A stretch of 37,748 bases of DNA from Acetobacter tropicalis (GTDB lineage Bacteria; Pseudomonadota; Alphaproteobacteria; Acetobacterales; Acetobacteraceae). A program made the translations under genes and the position numbers. Below, piece after piece: positions 1 to 12,457 of this stretch; positions within the stretch are counted from its first letter, which is position 1, and every line of letters starts with the position of its first letter. Under the pieces are notes generated by a model that ran no database searches, was not told the DNA's origin, and worked only from the letters and a program-made list of their open reading frames with translations. The DNA lies in contig NZ_LHZQ01000194.1 in NCBI RefSeq assembly GCF_001580915.1, positions 1-37,748 on the forward strand, read 5' to 3'.

Positions 1-1897
1 GCGGCGGGTCAAGCAGACGGATGGTGACGGGCAGCCCCGCCATGATGCGGAACAGGGCCGAGAAATCATCCCGCTGGAAGGGCAGCAGCGCCCCAATGGC
101 ACGGGCACGGGCTTCCGGTTCTTCCGTCATGATCATCTGGCGCACGTGGCCAATCCGATCCGGGCCGAAGAACATGTGCTCCGTACGGCACAGGCCAATG
201 CCTTCCGCGCCGAAGCGACGGGCTGTTTCAGCATCTTCCGGCGTTTCGGCATTGGCACGAATGCCCAGACGACGCACGGAATCGGCCCAGCCCATCAGGG
301 TGGAGAAATCGCCAGAAAGAGAAGGCGGAATGGTGGGAACACGGCCCAGATAGACAGCACCCGTGCCGCCATCCAGCGTGATCCAGTCACCAGCCTTCAG
401 GGTATGACCGCCAACGCTGAGCGTCTGTGCCTTGTAGTCCACGGCAATGCTGCCAGCACCTGCAACGCAAACACGGCCCATACCACGGGCCACCACGGCA
501 GCGTGGGATGTCATGCCACCACGGGTTGTCAGCACACCACGGGCGGCGTGCATGCCATGCACGTCTTCGGGTGAGGTTTCGATACGCACCAGAATGACAT
601 CTTCACCCTTGGCGGCACGGTCTTCCACATCTTCAGCGGAGAATGCAATCACGCCGGTAGCTGCACCGGGGGAGGCCGGAAGGCCGCGGGCAAGCTGTGT
701 ACGCTCGGCTTTGGGGTCAAGAACCGGGTGGAGAAGCTGATCAAGCGAGGAGGGCGGAACCCGTGTAATGGCGTCTTCCTGCGTGATCAGACCTTCGCGT
801 GCCATATCAACGGCAATGCGCAGTGCGGCTGCAGCGGTGCGTTTGCCGTTACGGGTTTGCAGGAGGTACAGCTTGTTGCTCTGCACCGTGAACTCAATGT
901 CCTGCATGTCCTTGTAGTGGCGTTCCAGTAGTTCGCGCACCTTCAGCATTTCCTGATAGGCCTGCGGCAGCGCCTTTTCCATGGGGTTCTGATCAGGCGT
1001 GGCGCGCTCGGCGGACATGGGCTGCGGCGTGCGGATACCCGCCACCACGTCTTCACCCTGCGCGTTGATCAGGTATTCACCGTAGAAAATGTTCTCGCCG
1101 GTGGAGGGGTCACGCGTGAAGCAGACGCCGGTGGCGCAGTCATCACCCATGTTGCCGAACACCATGGACTGAACGTTGACAGCTGTGCCCCAGCTTGCCG
1201 GAATATCATGCAGCTTGCGGTAGGTGTTGGCGCGCGGGTTCATCCAGGAACCGAACACGGCACCAATGGCGCCCCAGAGCTGATCCTTCGGGTTTTCAGG
1301 GAAGGGTTTGCCCGTTTCGTTCTGAACAATGCTCTTGTAGTCCTTGACCACAAGCTGCCAGTCTTCAGCGCTGAGGGCGGTATCATCTTCCTTGCCCAGT
1401 TCCCGCTTGGCCTGTTCCAGAATGTCTTCAAACCGATGGTGCGGGACACCCAGCACAACGGAGCCGTACATCTGGATGAAGCGGCGGTAGCTGTCCCACG
1501 CAAAGCGGGCATCACCGGAGGAGCGGACAAGCCCTTCCACCGTTTCATCATTCAGGCCCAGGTTCAGCACCGTGTCCATCATGCCGGGCATGGAAACACG
1601 GGCACCCGAGCGCACGGAAACAAGAAGCGGTGCGTTGGCATCACCGAAGCGCAGCCCCATGGCCTTTTCAACCCGGCCCATGGCATCCTCAATCTGGGAT
1701 TCCAGCTCTGCCGGGTAGGCGCGGCCATTTTCATAAAAGGCGGAGCAGACTTCAGTGGTGATTGTAAATCCGGGCGGAACTGGCAGGCCGATGTTGGCCA
1801 TTTCAGCCAGATTGGCCCCTTTGCCGCCGAGGAGATTGCGCATTCCGGCGTTGCCTTCATTATGGCCAGCGCCGAAACTATAGATCCACTTGGTCAT
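1..1897 (-). CDS. ppdK: Pyruvate phosphate dikinase, partial (3' end outside window)
   Basis: Interconverts pyruvate, ATP and Pi with phosphoenolpyruvate, AMP and PPi; in bacteria lacking other PEP-forming routes it serves gluconeogenesis from C3 acids. About 632 codons are visible. The N-terminal nucleotide-binding domain begins MTKWIYSFGAGHNEGN and contains the SVRSGARVSMPGMMDT segment. The swivelling phosphohistidine domain carries GGMTSHAAVVAR, with catalytic His at about residue 465. The PEP/pyruvate TIM barrel has just begun (LPVTIRLLDPP) when the window ends. The ATG at 1897 gives the canonical N-terminus. It follows ligA on the same strand across about 210 nt that include an A/T-rich run (1990-2015 region), so it probably has its own promoter. 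No frameshift is seen. Identification is secure. Confidence 0.96.
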   Translation of the reverse strand, partial: MTKWIYSFGAGHNEGNAGMRNLLGGKGANLAEMANIGLPVPPGFTITTEVCSAFYENGRAYPAELESQIEDAMGRVEKAMGLRFGDANAPLLVSVRSGARVSMPGMMDTVLNLGLNDETVEGLVRSSGDARFAWDSYRRFIQMYGSVVLGVPHHRFEDILEQAKRELGKEDDTALSAEDWQLVVKDYKSIVQNETGKPFPENPKDQLWGAIGAVFGSWMNPRANTYRKLHDIPASWGTAVNVQSMVFGNMGDDCATGVCFTRDPSTGENIFYGEYLINAQGEDVVAGIRTPQPMSAERATPDQNPMEKALPQAYQEMLKVRELLERHYKDMQDIEFTVQSNKLYLLQTRNGKRTAAAALRIAVDMAREGLITQEDAITRVPPSSLDQLLHPVLDPKAERTQLARGLPASPGAATGVIAFSAEDVEDRAAKGEDVILVRIETSPEDVHGMHAARGVLTTRGGMTSHAAVVARGMGRVCVAGAGSIAVDYKAQTLSVGGHTLKAGDWITLDGGTGAVYLGRVPTIPPSLSGDFSTLMGWADSVRRLGIRANAETPEDAETARRFGAEGIGLCRTEHMFFGPDRIGHVRQMIMTEEPEARARAIGALLPFQRDDFSALFRIMAGLPVTIRLLDPP

Positions 1898-2107
1898 TTT
1901 GCCGTTCACTTCGTTGGTGCGAACGCAGAGCCAGCTCTACCCCGATCGAGGGGATGGGAACTACCGGAGCAACGGGCCGATCTGCGAACGGATTTTATTT
2001 TTTTATTTTGGACGACTTAATCCACCCCATCGATAGCAACGAGCATGACGCGTTTTGTTTCCCGCGGCAATGACTCTTTTTGGGCAAAGGCCCGCTTCAG
2101 GCCGGTC

Positions 2108-5909
<3,802 letters not shown>

Positions 5910-6018
5910 GATGGGTCCGGTCTGAAAATCTGACGAAGACAATCTCTGAAGCGGTGGTGTGTTAACCGCCTTGAAGCGTTCTATAAAAAAAATAGGCGAA
6001 CGGAAAGAGAACAGAAAC

Positions 6019-6049
6019 AAAAAGGGGCAGACCGCAGCCTGCCCCTTTT
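6019..6049 (-). terminator. Rho-independent terminator after bamD
   Basis: Read on the minus strand, GGGGCAG (6045-6039 complement) pairs with CTGCCCC across an 8-nt loop and is followed by five T (complement of 6023-6019). The adjoining A/T runs extend the stem. It sits about 30 nt past the bamD stop and before recN. The flanking T run on the plus strand (6046-6049) may make it work in both directions. Confidence 0.8.
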
Positions 6050-6080
6050 GTGGAAAATGTTGGCGTGAGCACGTTCAGGC

Positions 6081-7088
6081 TCAGAGCACGCGGGCCTGAT
6101 CTGGTGGTGCGGGCTCGGCCTTGACCGGTGCAACCGGCGCTTTCTGAATATCTATGGGCTGTGCCGCACCCGGCTGCTGGCCAAGGGCCGAAGGCGCAGG
6201 GGCCGCACCGGCTGCCGTAGGCGGTGTGGTTGTGGCGGCGGGGGCCTTGGGGGCGGTAATCAGCTTGCCCGGAACGGGGAAGTTGTCGCTCAGCAGTTTG
6301 TAACGCTTGAGGTTGCTGTAAGCAAAGCGGTACCATTTGCTGCCGGGGTAGTTGTAGCCTAGCACAATACCGGATTTACGGGCCTGATCTGTCAGCCCCA
6401 GATCAAGATAGACTTCCACCATACGTTCCAGCGCTTCGGGCACGTGGTTGGTGGTCTGGAAGTCTTCCACAACGCGCTGGTAGCGGTTGATGGCGGCTTC
6501 ATAGTTGCGTTCCTGCTGGTAATAGCGGCCTACCAGCATTTCCTTACCGGCCAGATGGTCACGGCACAGGTCGATCTTGAGCTGGGCATCTCGTGCGTAT
6601 TTGGACTGCGGGAAGCGGGTAATCACTTCCTCCAGCGCATCCATGGATTCCACGGTGCCCTGCTGGTCACGCTGCACATCGGCAATCTGTTCATAGAAGC
6701 ACAGAGCGCGCAGGTAATAGGCGTAGGCGGCGGCCGCGCTGGTGGGGTGCAGGCCAATGAAGCGGTTCAACTGCTGCACGGCTTCCGGATACTTACCCTT
6801 CAGGTAATAGGAATAGCCTTCCATAAGCTGCGCGTTGGCAACATAACCTGAATAGGGATAGTTCTGCTGGAGCACCTCAAACTCGGCTGCGGCCAGCGTG
6901 TAACGGCGGGTGCGCAAGGCATCAATACCGTTATTATACAGCGTTTCAGCCGAAGCCAGTTTGGGAACTGGGGGCGCTTTCTCGTGCCCGAACAGCCCGC
7001 AACCGGACAAGCCCAACAGCAGACTGGCCGACACCAGATGGCGTATGCGGCAGCGAACGGAAAGAGGGTTGATAACGCTCACAGACAT
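6081..7088 (-). CDS. bamD: Outer membrane assembly lipoprotein BamD
   Basis: Essential lipoprotein of the BAM complex that inserts beta-barrel proteins into the outer membrane. The 335-aa product has an N-terminal signal with lipobox LSGC; lipidated Cys30 follows a hydrophobic stretch (residues 18-28). TPR-like repeats follow (NNGIDALRTRRYTLAAAEFEVLQQNYPYS and similar) through about residue 260. The last 70 residues are a Pro/Ala-rich tail (KAPAATTTPPTAAGAAPAP), longer than in enterobacterial BamD; this kind of tail looks disordered. It lies about 90 nt downstream of lpxC on the same strand, so two outer-membrane biogenesis genes are adjacent. Confidence 0.94.
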   Translation of the reverse strand: MSVSVINPLSVRCRIRHLVSASLLLGLSGCGLFGHEKAPPVPKLASAETLYNNGIDALRTRRYTLAAAEFEVLQQNYPYSGYVANAQLMEGYSYYLKGKYPEAVQQLNRFIGLHPTSAAAAYAYYLRALCFYEQIADVQRDQQGTVESMDALEEVITRFPQSKYARDAQLKIDLCRDHLAGKEMLVGRYYQQERNYEAAINRYQRVVEDFQTTNHVPEALERMVEVYLDLGLTDQARKSGIVLGYNYPGSKWYRFAYSNLKRYKLLSDNFPVPGKLITAPKAPAATTTPPTAAGAAPAPSALGQQPGAAQPIDIQKAPVAPVKAEPAPPDQARVL

Positions 7089-7180
7089 CCCGGCTCTTCA
7101 ATTTGAAGCTGTCTTATAGCACGCATAGCGAGCAAGGAAAGGGAAGGAAAGATGGTCCGTGCGCTTTCTCTCTAATGTTC

Positions 7181-8161
7181 TTACGCAGCCACCCGCGCAG
7201 AAACGGCGGAAGGCGGGGTAAAGCGCCATGCTGACGGATCAGCAAACAGGGAGCGCAGAACCTTGTTGTTCAGGCTATGGCCGGACCGATGGCCAGTGAA
7301 TGCGCCCTTGATGGGGGCACCCGCCAGATACAGATCTCCTACCGCGTCCATCACCTTGTGGCGGATGAATTCATCCGGGCACCGCAGGCCGGAGGGATTG
7401 AGAATCTGGTCTCCATCAACAACAATGGCGTTTTCAAGCGAACCACCACGGGCCAGACCGGCCTTGTGCAGGGCTTCTATTTCCTGCCGCAGGGTAAAGG
7501 TGCGGCTGCGGGCCAGTTGATGGCGGAAGGTGGCTGGTGTCAGTTCCAGCGCATAATCCTGCTTGCCAATGGCAGCGGCGGCAAAGTCAATCTGAAGAGA
7601 CAGATGCAACGTTTGGGTTGTGGAGGGGCGGAGTTCAACAAAGGCTCCGTTCTGCTCTACCCGGATAGGGCGCAGCACTTCAATGCTCTGCCGTACGGCG
7701 TCCTGGGGCACACGGCCAGCGCAATCCAGCAGAAAAACAAAGTCAGCGGCCGAGCCATCAAAAACGGGAATTTCCGGGCCGTCCACCAGAACAAGGGCAT
7801 TATCAATGCCGCAGCCATGGAAGGCCGCCATCAGATGTTCAATGGTGGCAATGCGGTTTGCGGGGTTGCCCGCTTCCCCCACAACGGTGCTCAGGCGCGT
7901 GTCCACCACGTAATCGAATCGGGCAGGCAGGGGCGCGGCGTTCAGATCGGTCCGCTGGAAAACAATGCCATGGCCAACAGGGGCTGGTCTCAGGGTCAGG
8001 TTGATCGGCGCGCCTGTATGCAACCCCGTCCCTACGCTGGAGATGGAGTGATGCAAAGTATGCTGCACGGCCTTGACCGTTCTGGCCCGGTTATGAGTGG
8101 GAACCGCATACGTTTCCGGAGTGGAGGAAAGAGTAATCGGTTCCATCAGGAGACTGTCCAT
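7181..8161 (-). CDS. lpxC: UDP-3-O-acyl-N-acetylglucosamine deacetylase LpxC
   Basis: Catalyses the committed step of lipid A synthesis, a zinc-dependent deacetylation in the cytoplasm. The protein is 326 aa with an N-terminal extension of about 30 residues before VKAVQHTLHHSISSVGTGLHTG. Expected active-site residues are visible: Glu108-His109 (IEHLMAAFHGCG), His268 and Asp272 (HKVMDAVGD), and His295 (SGHSLNN). The extension leaves some doubt about the start; ATGs at codons 1 and 6 are both possible. It lies after ftsZ, a common alphaproteobacterial order, but a terminator and a MITE-like insertion separate the two, so its expression is probably independent of ftsZ. Confidence 0.97.
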   Translation of the reverse strand: MDSLLMEPITLSSTPETYAVPTHNRARTVKAVQHTLHHSISSVGTGLHTGAPINLTLRPAPVGHGIVFQRTDLNAAPLPARFDYVVDTRLSTVVGEAGNPANRIATIEHLMAAFHGCGIDNALVLVDGPEIPVFDGSAADFVFLLDCAGRVPQDAVRQSIEVLRPIRVEQNGAFVELRPSTTQTLHLSLQIDFAAAAIGKQDYALELTPATFRHQLARSRTFTLRQEIEALHKAGLARGGSLENAIVVDGDQILNPSGLRCPDEFIRHKVMDAVGDLYLAGAPIKGAFTGHRSGHSLNNKVLRSLFADPSAWRFTPPSAVSARVAA

Positions 8162-8262
8162 GGCTCTGACGTTTTCCTGCTAGAGTGAAAAACTTTGCAG
8201 CTTAACGCTAAAGCCAGCGAGATGTTCTGGCGAGTCAATGATTATTGCCATCTATTACATTG

Positions 8263-8427
8263 AGAGGCTGTTTAAAAAGTCTGCCCAATCGGGCCGGCGG
8301 ATGTTCGTTGCGCCTGAAAAATGGTGTTTTTTTGTTCCGATATGTCCGTATCGGTCTTTAAAAACCGCCTTTTCGGCTACAACAAATAGTCACCAGTCTG
8401 ACGCTGCGGACTGTTCAAGCGGCCTCT
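8263..8427. mobile_element. MITE-like element with 22-bp imperfect terminal inverted repeats
   Basis: The sequence from 8263 (AGAGGCTGTTTAAAAAGTC...) and the reverse complement of its right end at 8427 (AGAGGCCGCTTGAACAGTC...) match at 17 of 22 positions, and four of the five differences are transitions. The 165-bp interior has no plausible gene. It contains a perfect hairpin, CCGATA/TATCGG (8337-8354). The flanking triplets, counted outside a GAGGC end, are TGA and TAA; these fit the TNA target style of some IS5-family elements but are not an exact duplication. The right end abuts the T tract of the ftsZ terminator. Non-autonomous IS derivative is an inference. Confidence 0.5.
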
Positions 8428-8459
8428 AAAAAACGCGCTGCCCTATAAGGAGCAGCGCG
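8428..8459 (-). terminator. Rho-independent terminator of ftsZ
   Basis: On the minus strand, CGCGCTGC pairs with GCAGCGCG (8-bp stem, 10-nt loop) followed by six T (complement of 8433-8428). It lies 27 nt past the ftsZ stop, so it probably ends the long dcw transcript. Confidence 0.88.
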
Positions 8460-8486
8460 CCAGAAAAAAGAAACGAACGGAAAAAA

Positions 8487-10007
8487 TTACTGACGGCGCA
8501 GGAAGGTCGGGATTTCCAGCCCCGTGTCATCCGTATCGGCCTGCCGCACGCTTGGGCCCTGATCTGCCGGGCTGATGGTGGGCCGGGGTGCGGGTGCTGC
8601 CGGTTCGTTCCGAGGTTCATCCATGCCGGTGCTCCGGCGGAACGCGCCCGTTACGCGCCCGAACAGGCTGCGGGAAGAAGGCGGCGTGGGGTCCGGCTGA
8701 TAAGACGAACGCGGTGTTTCCGTGAACAGACCAGAACGCGGAGACGGGATAGGCCGGGCTGCAGGCTGCGGCTGCTGCGGTGCTGCTGCGGGCGGAATCT
8801 GGCCCGGAATGCTGTGCGCAGGCGGCGGGGCCACGCGGGACGTACCACCCTGAGGAGCCTGATACTGCGGTTGGGCCGGTGCTGCGGCGCGTGGCTGCTG
8901 GGGGGCGCTGGCTTCCGGCGCGGCCTGAGCAGCCGTGTTGGTGGACGGAGCCTGACCAGCGCCAGTTGCGGCAGGGGCTTCCTGCGGTGTTTCTGCATCA
9001 GCTGGCACCAGATGCAGGCGTTCCGGAGCAGGAGGCTTCATGTCAATACCGGTCGCCACAACGGACACACGGATCTTGCCATCCATGTTGTCATCAATAA
9101 TGGAGCCCCAGATCATGTTTGCGCCTTCGGCCACTTCACGCCCGATGCGCTTGGCGGCTTCTTCAACTTCAAACAGGGTCATGTCTTCGCCACCGGTGAT
9201 GTTCACCAGCAGGCCCTGTGCGCCAGACATGGAGGAATCTTCAAGCAGCGGGTTGGCAATGGCGGCTTCAGCGGCCTCAATGGCGCGGTTTTCGCCTTCG
9301 GCCTCGCCGGTGCCCATCATGGCCTTGCCCATTTCCGCCATGACGCTGCGGATATCGGCAAAATCCAGGTTGATGTAGCCGGGGGCCATCATCAGATCGG
9401 TCACGCCACGCACGCCCATGTAAAGAACATGGTCAGCCATTTTATAGGCTTCACGCAGGGTCGTGCGTTCACTGGCAACGCGGAACAGGTTCTGGTTGGG
9501 GATCACGATCAGCGTATCAACATACTGCTGAAGTTCCTTGATCCCTTCATCTGCGATCAGGGCGCGGCGTTTGCCTTCATAGTCAAAAGGCTTGCTGACC
9601 ACACCGACCGTCAGAATGTTCCGCTCACGCGCCATGCGCGCAATAACGGGGGCCGCCCCGGTGCCTGTGCCACCGCCCATGCCCGTGGTGATGAACACCA
9701 TGTGCGAGCCGTCCAGATACCGTGCAATTTCATCCGCCGCTTCTTCCGCTGCCCCGCGGCCAACATCTGGCTTTGCGCCAGCACCCAGCCCGTGGGTCAG
9801 ATGTGGGCCAAGCTGGATGCGGCGGTCAGCCCGGCTTTTGGCAAGGCTCTGGGCATCTGTATTGGCGACAACAAATTCCACGCCCTGAAGGTTTGACGTA
9901 ATCATGTTGTCCACTGCGTTCGTGCCGCCGCCACCAACGCCGATGACTGTGATTCTCGGCGAGAAATCAGCGTGATTTTGAGGTGGAACGGTCAGATTCA
10001 GTGTCAT
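8487..10007 (-). CDS. ftsZ: Cell division GTPase FtsZ
   Basis: Tubulin homologue that polymerises at mid-cell to organise division. The 506-aa protein begins its GTPase fold at [14 protein letters not shown]. The tubulin signature GGGTGTG is at residues 111-117, followed by NPDxx-like and T7-loop regions. After about residue 320 comes a long Pro/Gln/Ala-rich linker, long for FtsZ but common in alphaproteobacteria. The extreme C-terminus [11 protein letters not shown] is the conserved peptide that binds FtsA and other partners. A good Shine-Dalgarno (AGGAGA, complement of 10013-10018) precedes the ATG. An 84-nt gap from ftsA holds a candidate promoter, and the gene ends at a strong terminator. 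Confidence 0.98.
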   Translation of the reverse strand: MTLNLTVPPQNHADFSPRITVIGVGGGGTNAVDNMITSNLQGVEFVVANTDAQSLAKSRADRRIQLGPHLTHGLGAGAKPDVGRGAAEEAADEIARYLDGSHMVFITTGMGGGTGTGAAPVIARMARERNILTVGVVSKPFDYEGKRRALIADEGIKELQQYVDTLIVIPNQNLFRVASERTTLREAYKMADHVLYMGVRGVTDLMMAPGYINLDFADIRSVMAEMGKAMMGTGEAEGENRAIEAAEAAIANPLLEDSSMSGAQGLLVNITGGEDMTLFEVEEAAKRIGREVAEGANMIWGSIIDDNMDGKIRVSVVATGIDMKPPAPERLHLVPADAETPQEAPAATGAGQAPSTNTAAQAAPEASAPQQPRAAAPAQPQYQAPQGGTSRVAPPPAHSIPGQIPPAAAPQQPQPAARPIPSPRSGLFTETPRSSYQPDPTPPSSRSLFGRVTGAFRRSTGMDEPRNEPAAPAPRPTISPADQGPSVRQADTDDTGLEIPTFLRRQ

Positions 10008-10046
10008 GAGTCTCTCCTGGGAAACGGCAGCGGCAAACGGTATCTT

Positions 10047-10086
10047 TTGAAGGGCGGTGTGACGTGATGAGTCAATATTCTTTTAA
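10047..10086 (-). promoter_or_regulatory. Candidate ftsZ promoter with CtrA-like box
   Basis: In the ftsA-ftsZ gap the minus strand has TTGACT (complement of 10070-10075) and, 17-18 nt on, a weak -10-like CTTCAA/TTCAAA. Overlapping this -35 is TTAA-N7-TTGA (complement of 10072-10086), one base from the Caulobacter CtrA consensus TTAA-N7-TTAA. A separate promoter would let ftsZ be produced in excess of upstream division proteins. Both assignments are by eye. Confidence 0.4.
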
Positions 10087-10091
10087 GTATA

Positions 10092-11522
10092 TCAAACTCT
10101 CTCACGAATAAAAGCGACGAGTTTTTGCAAAAAGCCAGATGGCGGGGCTTCCCTGAACTCCACATCGCCAAACGGACGTTCGGCGCTGGCAGCCCAGGAC
10201 AGCAGGCCCGCTGCGGTGGCGAACCCTGCCGCCGCTGCGGTTTTTTCGGGCAGGCCCAGAATATGCTTGGGCCGTCCCAGCCGGACAGACCGGGTAAAGG
10301 CGGGTCCATGCCGGCCCTTGGCGGCGGGTGAACCCAGAATACGTTCTGCAAGGGGGCGCATGCCATCAAGAAGTGAGGCCCCGCCGGTCAACACAATGCG
10401 ACCACTGGCGGCATTGCCCAACCCTGCGCCATCCAGTTTCTCCCGCACCAGTTCAAGCGTTTCTTCCATCCGGGGACGGATGATCCGGCCTAACTGAGCA
10501 CGGGAAATTTGTTCAAACTGCGGCACATCATTGCCCAGCAGTTCAACGGTCAGCAGTTCATCTTCAACATCAGAGGCCAGATCCGCGCTGCCATACACCG
10601 TTTTAAGGCGTTCGGCATTCTCCAGTGACGTGCTCAGCCCCCGTGCAATATCGCGTGTGACATGCAGGCCGCCTACGCCAATCTGTGCGGTGTGCAGAAT
10701 CTGACCTTCTCCAAACACGGCCAGAGACGTTGTACCACCACCCATCTCAATAACCGTCGTGCCAAGTTCACGTTCGTCGGCATCCAGCACGGACAGGCCG
10801 GACGCCATGGGAGAAGAAACGAGCGCCTCCAGCTTCAGTTCCGCCCGGCTGAGCACTGTTTCCAGATTCAGCAGCGCGGTGGAGACAGCATCAATAATAT
10901 GCAGACGGGCCTTGAGGGTTTCACACAGATGCCCGCGTGGGTCTGCCACGTTCTCTGTATCATCCACCGTGAAATCAATGGGCAGGGTGTGCACAACATC
11001 CCGCCCTTCCACCGTGGCCTGCACGCGGCCTTCCGTTACCACGCGGCGGATGTCCGCTTCTGTCACCACACGTCCGCCCACGGGCCAACGCACATTGAAC
11101 AACCGGCTGGCCGGGTGCCCGCAGGAGAGGTTGACCACCACGCGGTCTATGGTGCGTTCGGCCATCATTTCGGCCTGCCCAACCGTCGCGCGGATGGCGG
11201 TTTCCGCTTTGTGCAGATCCGTAATGGCCCCGTTGCGGATGCCATCAGACCGTCGCCAGCCGCAGCCAACCACCCGCAGGCCGCCATTGATCTCCCCGCG
11301 CCCGATCAGGCACGTGATCTTGGTGGACCCGATATCCAGCACGGCGGAATATCCGCTGCGCCAGGTGCGCGGGCGTTTGTTGGCCTCGGAAGGGGGCAGC
11401 GGCAGGATGGTTTCATCCCCGCTCATCCGCAGGCTGGAAGACGAGGAGGCAGGTGTCCCTTTCTTGCGCGGGCGGCCACCGAGGGAAAAATTGGGAGAAG
11501 AAGAGCGTGAGCGGTCGTTCAT
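10092..11522 (-). CDS. ftsA: Cell division protein FtsA
   Basis: Actin-like ATPase that tethers FtsZ to the membrane and recruits later division proteins. The 476-aa product has an N-terminal Ser/Arg-rich extension (about 55 residues) before the actin-fold start YSAVLDIGSTKITCLIGR. The second phosphate motif is VIEMGGGTTSLAVF and the adenosine motif IVLTGGASLLDG. The C-terminus PPSGFLQKLVAFIRERV is an amphipathic helix expected to bind membrane. The start ATG overlaps the ftsQ stop as ATGA, indicating coupling. Confidence 0.96.
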   Translation of the reverse strand: MNDRSRSSSPNFSLGGRPRKKGTPASSSSSLRMSGDETILPLPPSEANKRPRTWRSGYSAVLDIGSTKITCLIGRGEINGGLRVVGCGWRRSDGIRNGAITDLHKAETAIRATVGQAEMMAERTIDRVVVNLSCGHPASRLFNVRWPVGGRVVTEADIRRVVTEGRVQATVEGRDVVHTLPIDFTVDDTENVADPRGHLCETLKARLHIIDAVSTALLNLETVLSRAELKLEALVSSPMASGLSVLDADERELGTTVIEMGGGTTSLAVFGEGQILHTAQIGVGGLHVTRDIARGLSTSLENAERLKTVYGSADLASDVEDELLTVELLGNDVPQFEQISRAQLGRIIRPRMEETLELVREKLDGAGLGNAASGRIVLTGGASLLDGMRPLAERILGSPAAKGRHGPAFTRSVRLGRPKHILGLPEKTAAAAGFATAAGLLSWAASAERPFGDVEFREAPPSGFLQKLVAFIRERV

Positions 11523-12457
11523 GTGGGGTTTCCCGGCGGGGGGGCTGAGGCGTGAGAGGAGCCACCCTGGGCGGAGTTCTGTTGTGCGGCATGACCGGGG
11601 GTGGTGTCCGGCCCGGCCTTGCCGGAGGAATCTGATTGTGGGGCCGCTTCTGGCGGTTTTTCCCGAATGGTCAGCCGGTCTGGCAGGCGCATGTCAATCA
11701 GCACCACCGGGCGATCAAGCAGGTGCGTGGTGGCATGCAGCTTGGCCAGACGGTGAATGGCCGGAACCTCTTCCCCTTCAGGCAGCAGCACGGTTGCGCC
11801 GTCTTTCAGCGTCAGGTTCCAGCGGCGGTTGCTCACGCGCACGGCCGCAACCATGCGGGAGCGTACGTCCGGCTCCTGTGCCAGTGCATCAATCAGGGCG
11901 GCGGCGGGTTCATTCGCACCGTCACCCACGACCAGCGGCAGTTTGGTGAAGGCTTCTGCATCCTTGCCGGTCATGCCCTGATCCGGCACCTTGTTGCCTT
12001 GGCGGTCTATCAGTTCAAAATGCCCTTTGTGCTGCCATACGGCAAACGGCGGGCGCTCCGTAATATGGACGTCAATCTCGCCAGACAGATGCCGTTCCAC
12101 CACAACATGATCAATAAAAGGCAGGGCGTTCAGCCTGTCCCGCGCGTCCGTTACACTGAAGTTCAGCACCGGTTCGCCCACGGAAACGCCCAGCGCCTTG
12201 CGGATGGTGTCTTCACTGGTCAGTTGCGCGCCATCAATCTTGATACTGGTGACGCGCAGCGGCGCCTTGTTCAGCAGTTTGTCGCGCAGGGGGGCAAGCT
12301 GTTCCCGCGTGCCCGGCAGTTGCAGGTACAGATATCCCGCCCCCCCAAGTGCGCCCAGCACAAGAAGCCCGGCCAAAGGCCGCAGCAGCCGCTTTTGCCG
12401 CCGGGCGAACAGGCCAAGGCGTGACGGACGATCAGAAGGGGAAGGCGGGGTTCTCAT
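11519..12457 (-). CDS. ftsQ: Cell division protein FtsQ
   Basis: Bitopic division protein that bridges early and late divisome parts and binds FtsL/FtsB. It has 312 aa: a basic cytoplasmic tail with RRQKRLLRP, one membrane span near residues 32-50, a POTRA domain starting LRVTSIKIDGAQLTSEDTIR, and the FtsQ beta domain with ITERPPFAVWQHKG. The last 50 residues are Pro/Ser/Ala-rich. It overlaps ddl by one base (TGATG) and ftsA by four (ATGA), the standard ddl-ftsQ-ftsA arrangement. Confidence 0.95.
   Translation of the reverse strand: MRTPPSPSDRPSRLGLFARRQKRLLRPLAGLLVLGALGGAGYLYLQLPGTREQLAPLRDKLLNKAPLRVTSIKIDGAQLTSEDTIRKALGVSVGEPVLNFSVTDARDRLNALPFIDHVVVERHLSGEIDVHITERPPFAVWQHKGHFELIDRQGNKVPDQGMTGKDAEAFTKLPLVVGDGANEPAAALIDALAQEPDVRSRMVAAVRVSNRRWNLTLKDGATVLLPEGEEVPAIHRLAKLHATTHLLDRPVVLIDMRLPDRLTIREKPPEAAPQSDSSGKAGPDTTPGHAAQQNSAQGGSSHASAPPPGNPT

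Noticed and set aside
1208..2020. Plus-strand 270-aa open frame opposite ppdK
   Set aside because: It is the antisense shadow of the ppdK coding strand; the minus-strand protein shows clear catalytic motifs.
5910..6020. N-terminal extension of recN and possible SOS box
   Set aside because: The extension overlaps a terminator and does not match RecN starts; GAAC/GTTC words there lack the 7-nt spacing of an alphaproteobacterial LexA box.
8238..8429. Plus-strand 63-aa open frame in the lpxC-ftsZ gap
   Set aside because: It coincides with the MITE-like element, including its inverted repeats, and lacks a convincing ribosome-binding site or domain.
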